Source: Anthonomus grandis grandis (Eukaryota > Arthropoda > Insecta > Coleoptera > Curculionidae). Taken from it: DNA of 64,000 nucleotides. Below, piece after piece: positions 56,240-64,000 of this stretch (positions within the stretch are counted from its first letter, which is position 1; each line of letters starts with the position of its first letter). The stretch spans positions 13,039,100-13,103,099 of the forward strand of contig NC_065554.1 in the NCBI RefSeq assembly GCF_022605725.1, read 5' to 3'. The notes beneath the pieces are model-generated. The model ran no database searches, had not been told where the DNA came from, and saw only the letters and a program-made list of their open reading frames with translations. A program made the position numbers and the translations under genes.

Positions 56240-58990
56240 ACTGCATAAAATTTACTTGTCTAGGGTTCTCATTCCTCCATCGAGGGCCTCTTCAGGTATG
56301 GGTGATACTCCAGATATGGATGGTACTGGGGAAATCATGGGAATCCCTAGGAAGGTATTTTCATAACTGAGCACTCACATGGAGCTGCCTGGTCGTACCT
56401 CAGATAGCAAACGGCGTAATGGATACCACACAAACACAGCTTATACAGTGGTGTAGAAAGCCAGGAGAAACTACTACACTAATGTCAATCCCAAGACAAA
56501 CAATTATGGCAAGTACGATTATAGACATAAAGAAATGGCCCCTAGTCCGTGGCAGGCTTAAATAGCCAAGGAGTGTAAAGAATAACCACGAGGAAGCGCC
56601 ACCCGAAAGTGAAAAATAAATTTGAAAGTTAATTAAGAATCGGAACCTAGAATGTAAGGAGCCTATACATCACAGGTAAATTTGATAGTGCAACCTAAGA
56701 GATGCAAAGGAATGAAATGGACATTCTTGAGGTCAGTGAGATGAGACAGGTAAATAATGGTAGAATCCAGTCAAACTTCTACGCAGTGTACTATTCAGAT
56801 GATGCTTATTCACAATGCAAAGAACTGATAAATCAGTAGTTACCTTTATTTCATACATTAATAGAGTAATGTTTGTTAAATTAGAATTACATACTGTAGA
56901 CATTAACAGAATAGGATTATATACAGCTGATAAGCCTGACATAGAAATTAGAAACTTTAACAGTGAAATTAAAGAACTTACCAGGTATACCAAATCGTGT
57001 AAGGTGAGTATAATTATGGGTGAATTTAATTTCAAAATAGGAGAGGAAAATGTGCAGAAGGTAAATTAAAAAATATAGTTTAGGACAAGTCTGCCAGAAA
57101 GAAAACCTACTGATTGCCTAGAATACCTAATGATACCTGGTTTCAGTTACCTCATCGTCAACTAAACACCTGGCAATCACCCCAGCACAATAAAAACAAT
57201 ATTGTCCACAATCAAATAGACTTTATAAATCATAGATACAGATATGGTCTACAGATCTACAGTAAGACTATACCCTGGAGCGGACATAAACAGCGACCAC
57301 AACCATAGTTGGTAACTTACACGTAAAACTCAAAAATACCTCAAAAGGCCTCTACTACTTCCGTCGATACTGAGAACCTAATAAATTCTGCCACACTTGA
57401 AAGAGTCAGACAACGTGTAAATGTCGAATTCTCTCAAGTAACTAATAACTTAATGAATGATGCACATGCAACATATAAAGAGAAGAAATCGGAACCAAGG
57501 ACAGAAGAAAAAGGAAAGCATGGATGACGCACGACATACTGCAAATGATGAAAGAAAGAAAAAAAACACAAGAATAAAGACACCGAGAACTACAGATAAA
57601 TCAAAGTTAGAAAGGCCAATAAACAATAGATGAATGAAAATTGTGAGGAAATCGAGGTGCTGGAGGGAAGAAACGATCATTTCTCTGTGCATAAGAAAAT
57701 AAAGGACGCGATAGGCAGCAACAGAAAATCTAACACATGTGCCTTACTCGATAATAATAACAAGAGCCTGTAAATACCTAGTACCTGAAGACACACGGAA
57801 AATCATACTTAAAGCAGTTATTCAAAATCGTGGAACCACGCCACTTATTCAAATTAACGAGAGACTTGGACAGCTCTCCTAAAATTCTAAAACAAGAATT
57901 TATAAATATAAGAAGAAACAGCAAAAACTTAAAATCTTCTGGATCAGACCAAGTGCATATAAGAATAATAAAACTTCTGGAAGAAGAAACATAGATACGC
58001 ATTTTAACAGAATTTATTCCACATGAATGACAGCGAAAAAAAATTAATTGAATATAGACTTATAAGCTTAATGAGTTATCTCCACAAGCTGTTCCTCAAA
58101 ATAATCTTTTAACTCTTAAAAATATTATAATCAAGGGGCCTAGATAGAAACGACATTGCAATTACCAAAAAATTTTAGTGGGATCAAATACACGCAGTAA
58201 AATTTAATAACATTCAACTGAAACTACACACAAACACAAAACATAACCGACATGGTTATATTTTATCCCCAATGTTATTTAATTTATACTCCGGACATAT
58301 TTTTGAGGAGGCAGTAAAAGACACAAATGATGGGATTAAGATTAATAAATAGAACGCTTAATAAACACACAGACATCGCGATAACAGCTGATAGTACAGA
58401 AGCTTTGTCTTAATTAATACCACTAAAACAAAAATCCTTGTAATATCAAAAACTCCAGAACCAGCAGTAGATATTAGTATTTATGGAAAACGAATAGATG
58501 TAATAGAGAAATTCAAATATTTAGTGACCTAGATTAACAACAATCTATCCACAAGTGGAAATTAGAGCTAGGATCGAGCAACGTTTGTGAAGTGTTATTG
58601 TACACTCAATCTTTTCGTATGGCTTTGACGCTTGGAGGTTTAAGGCTGAAGGTTGAAGCATTGAAGGTTAGCGCCATTAACAGAACAGAAGCCTCTGAGA
58701 TGTGGATACTTTGTAGATTTCTCAACATACCTTGGGTGGCGCATGTCACAAACGAAGAAGTGCTGGGATAAGCGCAGTACGAGAGAGAATTGACACGTTG
58801 TCCAAAAAATAAAAGACTATCCAGGTCATGTAATGCGTGGACGTAAATATGAGCTCGTAAAATTAATAATGGAAGGGAAGATTGAGGGCAAGAGGGGTAT
58901 GGATAGGACCAAGTATTAGCCAACTTCATTGACCCTGAGGAGAAAAGGCATTTTATGACTACTTAATGCTATTTGGTCGCCCCTGCAGAA
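56240..58990 (+). pseudogene. RTE-clade retrotransposon, decayed nearly full length
   Basis: Plus-strand pieces in RTE order. Near 56635 there is IGT, a stop and NVRSLYITGKF (endonuclease start, 'WNVRSL'), then MQRNEMDILEVSEMR. 56815-57069 has SVVTFISYINRVMFVKLE and VSIIMGEFNFKIGEEN (GDFN motif as GEFN). 57210-57300 has NQIDFINHRYRYG. A linker runs through about 57900, and the 3' end near 58610-58960 resembles the family tail (MWILCRFLNIPWVAHVTNEE in another frame). Reverse-transcriptase boxes are hard to follow. The 5' part (56240-56630) is the usual G/C-richer leader. Dead. Confidence 0.75.
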
Positions 58991-60164
58991 CCCTGCAATA
59001 AAAACTTGTTGAAGAAACTACATATTTCAAGATTCATTAAACATTAGATCAAGCTCACAAAGCTAATTCAGATTTAATTACTTACAAGTCAAAGGCTAGT
59101 CGTTATTAACACTATAAACATAAAAAGCACTTCAGCAAGCAAATCTGTAAACTTACAAAATTTTTTAAAAATTTGATAATATGCGATTATCAGGAAATTA
59201 AAATATTATATATACAGGTATTTTAGCATAATATTTTTATTCTATATTTAAACTAAATTCTAGTTTTTCAGTCAGGTATTAAATTATATGAGATAAATGA
59301 TGAAAATATGGAGAAAAACTTAAAGAGGCTTATTATGACACTAATTTTCAAAAGAGTGGCAACAGAAAAAATATTAATCCACTAATAGGCAAAATATTAG
59401 AAAAAATAATTTTCTTTCTCAATAAATCTTTGTGTCTTTTAAAAAGCCATATTAAATAGACAATAACTTGATGCCATCTACGCTGACTACATAAAGACTT
59501 TTGACATGGTGCTCTAGAGTATTATAATACGGAAACTTGAGAACGTTTGACTTTTAGGCAGGTCCAATCTACATTGATGCATATACCATTCTGTATGTAT
59601 GAGTTAAGAGGCTTGGAAATGTTGTGTATAGTACTCTGCTATATCTGACGTATTCTAGAATAGTGATTTACATATCTATATTTTCCTAATATTCCTTATT
59701 TTAATAATGATAATTGACTTGCCTGAGATGAGGTGAAAAATTAATTTATATTTTGCACATCAATTTAAACTATTTATAAAAAAGTATCTGTTTATAAAAA
59801 AGATCGTTTTACAGCTACACTATATCATTTTCTCCTAAAATTAATATAGTGACTGGGGATTATTGAATTAAAAATTTTAAAATTAAGAGGTAATATGATG
59901 CGAAAGATCTAGTAGTGCACTTTTAAATCTGTTGAAAATTGAATGTCCCTTTTAATAATATTTTCTTAATAATACACACGAATCAATAGATTTAATTTAA
60001 TATGTTAAATGCAATAGTATATAGCTTTAAATAGAGCTATTATTAAACTTCTTTTCCTTTTTGCTCACATTTCATTTAGATACCAACATCTGGTCATGTA
60101 AAAACTATTTAGATGCAGAAACTTTTCCTACACAATATCGGCAACAAATCAGTTACATAAACTT
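58991..60164 (+). other. AT-rich stretch with one reverse-transcriptase scrap
   Basis: Near 59470-59560 the plus strand reads DAIYADYIKTFDMVL, the first-Asp motif of a non-LTR reverse transcriptase ('IYTDFSKAFD'). Nothing else is recognisable. Confidence 0.4.
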
Positions 60165-62563
60165 TTCACACGTGTTTCTGATAAATATCATAAGCTTTAG
60201 GCTTACAAAAATCTATTTTGACAAATTTGCGAATAAAAGTCATTTGTTATTAACTTTTATGATTAACACTTTGTTGTTAGTTCTTCTGGTATTTAAAATT
60301 TTTTGATTTCTTCGAATTTCTTTTTTTTTAAATAAACAAGAATATCTCCGTTATTCTTACCACCACATAAAATTTAGATATACCATCTGAAAGAGAAATA
60401 AATTTGCTATAAGATAGGTATATTTAAGTTTTTGGGTAATTTTTTATGCCGGGTGTTATCAGAAGTTAAATGTAACATTTGGGAAATGTACAAAATTTGT
60501 GGTATCTTCTTCGTTGTCGTTTTTCTAAAATTTAGTAAATAGAGACGTGTTTTTTTTTCAGCAAAAACTACTGCATTTAATATGCTTTCCAATGATATAC
60601 TTACTTTTGTGATAGCTATTTGTTTTCACAGCAATATCATGGGCAAAAGAAAGAAAACGACAAAAATTTAAAATTTTCAAATTTTATATCTCTTGATCTT
60701 TTGAGCACCAATGCGGTGTGTACTTGTAGATCTATCTTCCCTAACACAACAACTTCACAAATTTTCATTAGAGAAGCCGTAAACAAATAACATATCACGA
60801 ATTTATTCTTTAAGAAAAAAGGCAGGTTTTCCTTCTTTTGTAAATGGCAATGAATCCGCAAAAGATAGAAATTCACAAATCATGCACTACTTGATTTTAA
60901 AACAAAAGCCAAAGATTTTTACAATTTGACAAGAACTGTCATTAGGTTTTCACATCGACTTAAAGTAGTTAAATAAGTAATTTGAGTTAAACGTGCTTAA
61001 AAAAATAATAGTTTCACAAACATTGAATATCGGGACATCTTATTTATTTACGGTGTCGCAAATGGAAACTCGAAGGAGGCAGCAAGGGAGTATGCGCTTC
61101 GTTTTCTTAATACACGGCAACCCCATAGAAGTACATTTGCAGAAATGTTCAGGTGTGGAGAAACTGGTTCCTTTCGAGGTTTGCGGATTAGAGAAGGTGG
61201 TCAAAATGGTCAACGCTGGAGACAAGAACCTGCGATTATGAGAGCTGTTACAGAAGATAGATTTAGAAGTACTCGCCGCATTGGTGCTGCATTAAGGATT
61301 CACCATTCCCCTGTACATAAAGTTCTTTACAAATAATTTGCATCCGTTTCATTTGAAAAAGTCCAGGATTTATTGCCAGTGGATGGTGAGGTGAGGCTTC
61401 AATTCTGAAGGTGGTACTTAAATAAGTTTGCAGAGTGGGGAACAGATCAAATATTTTGGAAAGATAAAGTAACATTTACAAGAGCCGGAATAATGAATTT
61501 AAGAAATAACCATATATGGCATTTAGGAAACCCCCATGCGACTGTTTCCATTTTCAGCCTGAGATAAGGGTCAACGTATGGATAGGATTAATGAGAGGTC
61601 ACTTTTTCGGGCCTGTAATACTTCCTGATCGGCTCAATTCCAATGAGTTTTCAAATGTATTAAATAATGACCCTGTTGATTTTCTGGAAGAAATTCCTTT
61701 AGCCGCTAGACAGGAACTTTGGTTTAAAATGGACGGATGCCCAGCCCATAATGGCAGAATTGTGCAAAATTCCTTGAATCAAAGCTTTGGGGAGAAATGG
61801 ATCGGAAGATACAGTCCGGTAAGATGACCGCCCAGAAGCGCTGACCTTACGCCCCTTGACTTTTATGTCTAGGGCACATTAAATTCTAATGTTTATAGTA
61901 TTAACATTAATACTCGAGAATTAATCGCGAACTAATTAATCGAATTAGTGTGTGTTGCAATGAAATGCGACAAAAACGCGTTGAACTTAACGGGTTGTCG
62001 ATAGTGTCAGAAAAGGATGCATCAAATGTATTGAATAAGAGAGAAGACATTTTAAATAATTGTTATAATTTTAGGTTTGTTTAATAAAAATTTTGATTTT
62101 TTAATTTTGGTCAATCAAGCAATATAAAATTTTAAAATTTTCAATTTTTGTGGTTTTCTTTATTTTGCCCATGATATTGCTGTGAAAACAAATAGCTATC
62201 ACAAAGGTAAGTATATCATTGGAAAGCATATTAAATGCAGTAGTTTTTGCTGAAAAAAAAACATGTTCCTATTTACCAAATTTTAGAAAAACGACAACAA
62301 AGAAGATCAAAAACTTAAATATACCCATCTTAGAGCAAATTTAATTCTCTTTCAGATGATATATCTAAATTTTATGTGGTGGTAAGAATAACGGAGATAT
62401 TCTTGTGTATATGAAAAAAGATAAAGAAATTTAATAAAATCAAAAAATATTAAATACCGGAAGAACTAACAACTTTTCGAAAAAATGTTATACGACATTT
62501 TTGTTGCAAATGACTTGTTTAATCACCTCTTAAAGTTTGGCGCTTTTTATAGTAGACACCTTG
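60165..62563 (+). mobile_element. DUF4817-type DDE transposon with inverted repeats of roughly 500 bp
   Basis: The right end is at 62563 next to TA; its reverse complement begins CAAGGTGTCTACTATAAAAA. The left end is degraded and placed near 60165. Arms 60200-60705 and 62100-62530 are inverted copies, for example GTTGTTAGTTCTTC, AATATCTCCGTTATTCTTAC and the segment GCAATATCATGGGCAAAA. The transposase lies between them. Confidence 0.78.
61030..61950 (+). pseudogene. DUF4817-type DDE transposase
   Basis: Frame by frame on the plus strand: NGNSKEAAREYALRFLNTRQ (helix-turn-helix) and MFRCGETGSFRGL, then IMRAVTEDRFRSTRRIGAAL (second HTH) to a stop at about 61336. FAEWGTDQIFWKDKVTFTRA carries the first Asp as WKDKVTF. 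61516-61827 gives RVNVWIGLMRGHFFGPVILP and WFKMDGCPAHNGRIVQNSL (second Asp). PRSADLTPLDFYV then carries the last Asp, with a TAG in place of Trp. All three catalytic positions are kept, but at least three frameshifts or stops disable it. Confidence 0.85.
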
Positions 62564-64000
62564 TATAGACTTATATAAAAAATAGAAACGCACATTTTTC
62601 TTTATTTCAAAATTATTCCATTTTTTACCTTAAATATTGTTGTACAATTGAAACAAAAATTAGCTAAACTATTACTAAGATAAAAAAAAGATTAAAAAAG
62701 CGTCACACTGTGAACTCTAACTTAAAACAAAACATTCTGGGAACATGTTTATATATTTTGCCCTATAATCACATCAAGACTAAAAATTATTAATTTCTTT
62801 TTAAATAAATACCATAAACAATTTTGCCTGCTACCTTGAACTAGTTCCACAGTAATGAATACCATAGCACGTTTCTGGATATTTTTATATTACTGTTATT
62901 CACTGAACATTAACTTTTACCGAAAGCTTATGCATAATAAATATGTTTCGAAACTTCGTTGACAGGTGACAAATGGAAGTTAATTTAAGCTGCCACTTGC
63001 AGCATTATATATGCTGAATTTCATCAGTTTTGCTTTAACATTCTTCATTAATTGAACGGTGTCTCTATTAGCACTTAATGATGGAAAGTCTCTCATGGTA
63101 GGTAATTTAAACAAATTATTTATATCCATATTTTTATACAATGTATATAAATGTACATAGTGTGTCACCGATAAACTGATTTATTCGTGCTAATAAAATC
63201 AAAAAAAAAAATGAATAAGTCAATTACATAAAAACTATCTACAATGTAATTATTTAAAGCATAATAAGGATCGAGCCAACACCAGTAGTTATTTATAGGT
63301 GACATCTAATATTTTGCTATCCACTGACATATTGTTTATAAAATGTTGATAATGTTGTTTACTAATTCATTAAAATTGTAAAAGGCGTTAAGTAATATTC
63401 CTAATCTATGTAAATTATTAAAGAATGTTCGTGCATCATTATTGTAAGCTCTTATCACTATTATTACATACTAGCGATTTAATAGCGATTAGAACTTCTA
63501 CTACTAACTAGATTTATTTAGTTTTAAAATGTACTTGTATATTATCTTTAAGCCAAGTATGCTTTTTAAGTCAACACCTTAATATCAAAAGAGAGAGTAG
63601 AGTTAGGGTATTAAGACCTAAAAAACACTTATTTACATCAGTCCTAAAATGGAGACCTTCTAGAGTGCAAACTGACCTTCTCTAGAGAGCTTAATAGTCC
63701 ATAAAGCACAGTCTTTAAGCAAAAATGTGTTTTGAGTATCAATAATAAAGTTCTCTTGACTAGTATCTTGATATTTCTGAAAACGTAAAATTTATTTTTT
63801 TGCCATTTGATTAACATTGATGTATGAAATATTAATGCTTTAATTAGGTAAACTTCTAAGAGTTTCATATATTTTGTATAATATATATATGTATAGATTT
63901 ATATTTTGCCAGTGCAGTATCTCGTTAGCAAAAAGAACTAACCAATTATTAAGAGAGCTATCTATGTATTTAACATAAACTAAAAAAAAGAGAGAATAGA
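62564..64000. other. AT-rich stretch without a recognised feature
   Basis: No gene is supported. The minus-strand frame at 62980-63168 (62 codons) and that at 63644-63868 show no domain. Confidence 0.35.

Noticed and set aside
57450..58002. Minus-strand hydrophobic frames of 74-80 codons
   Set aside because: Antisense shadow of the RTE copy at 56240-58990.
62980..63168. 62-codon minus-strand frame as a terminal exon of a host gene
   Set aside because: No conserved motif and no upstream exon found.
1..64000. CRISPR array, rRNA, tRNA, bacterial genes or an integrated virus
   Set aside because: No regularly spaced repeats, no cloverleaf with A and B boxes, no ribosomal RNA signature, no bacterial-type operons and no viral structural genes were recognised. 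All reverse transcriptases are of non-LTR type.

Overview
This 64 kb window is AT-rich eukaryotic nuclear DNA from an arthropod, most likely an insect. The evidence is one spliced host gene with GT-AG introns, set in a dense layer of insect-type transposable elements: Jockey/CR1-like, RTE and I-like retrotransposons, piggyBac, Tc1/mariner, pogo, and DUF4817-type DDE elements. A beetle is plausible from this repertoire, but the sequence alone does not prove it. I see no rRNA, tRNA, CRISPR array, bacterial operon or intact virus.

The only host gene I can defend is the orthologue of BRCA1-associated protein (BRAP/IMP), a RING plus UBP-type zinc-finger ubiquitin ligase of the Ras-MAPK pathway. 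It lies on the minus strand. The start codon is at 21901, and eight further exons run from 7807 down to 4112. The reading frame is kept across every junction (442 codons plus 2 bases). The gene probably continues past 4112 through a strong splice donor, and the end of the coiled coil and the tail are not identified here. Intron 1 is about 14 kb and is a nest of mobile elements.

Layout. 1-2790: C-terminal and middle pieces of minus-strand non-LTR retrotransposons and a mariner-superfamily relic. 4112-7807: BRAP exons 2-9, with another DDE relic in the intron between exons 5 and 6. 8180-21692 (BRAP intron 1): a perfect 35-bp hairpin abutting a complete piggyBac copy (8318-10432), a hammerhead-like motif, at least six decayed retrotransposon pieces, and an unnamed DDE-like DNA transposon (18046-21692) split by a 5'-truncated retrotransposon with target-site duplications. 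21841-22200: BRAP first exon and promoter region, with an exact AWCAGCTGWT motif. 22220-25370: more reverse-transcriptase relics and a GC-rich block (23030-23340). 26870-29120: an RTE element interrupted by a 740-bp inverted-repeat element. 32560-35730: a Tc1 scrap, then an RTE element split by an I-like element with RNase H. 36345-42291: hairpins, DUF4817 relics, a second hammerhead-like motif, a long non-LTR element and a 1.1-kb inverted-repeat element with a 5-bp target duplication. 45155-48150: a 3-kb palindrome with a transposase element at its exact centre. 48912-50957: a full-length mariner flanked by 250-bp direct repeats. 51728-52579: a deleted pogo copy. 53500-54420: DDE scraps. 56240-58990: a decayed RTE element. 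60165-62563: a DUF4817-type element with inverted repeats of roughly 500 bp.

Apart from BRAP, these pieces do not work together. They are layers of independent insertions, nearly all dead. I found no convincing new biological system. The most interesting items are the centred palindromic nest at 45-48 kb, the unnamed transposon at 18-21.7 kb, the repeated DUF4817-type family, and the two hammerhead-like motifs.
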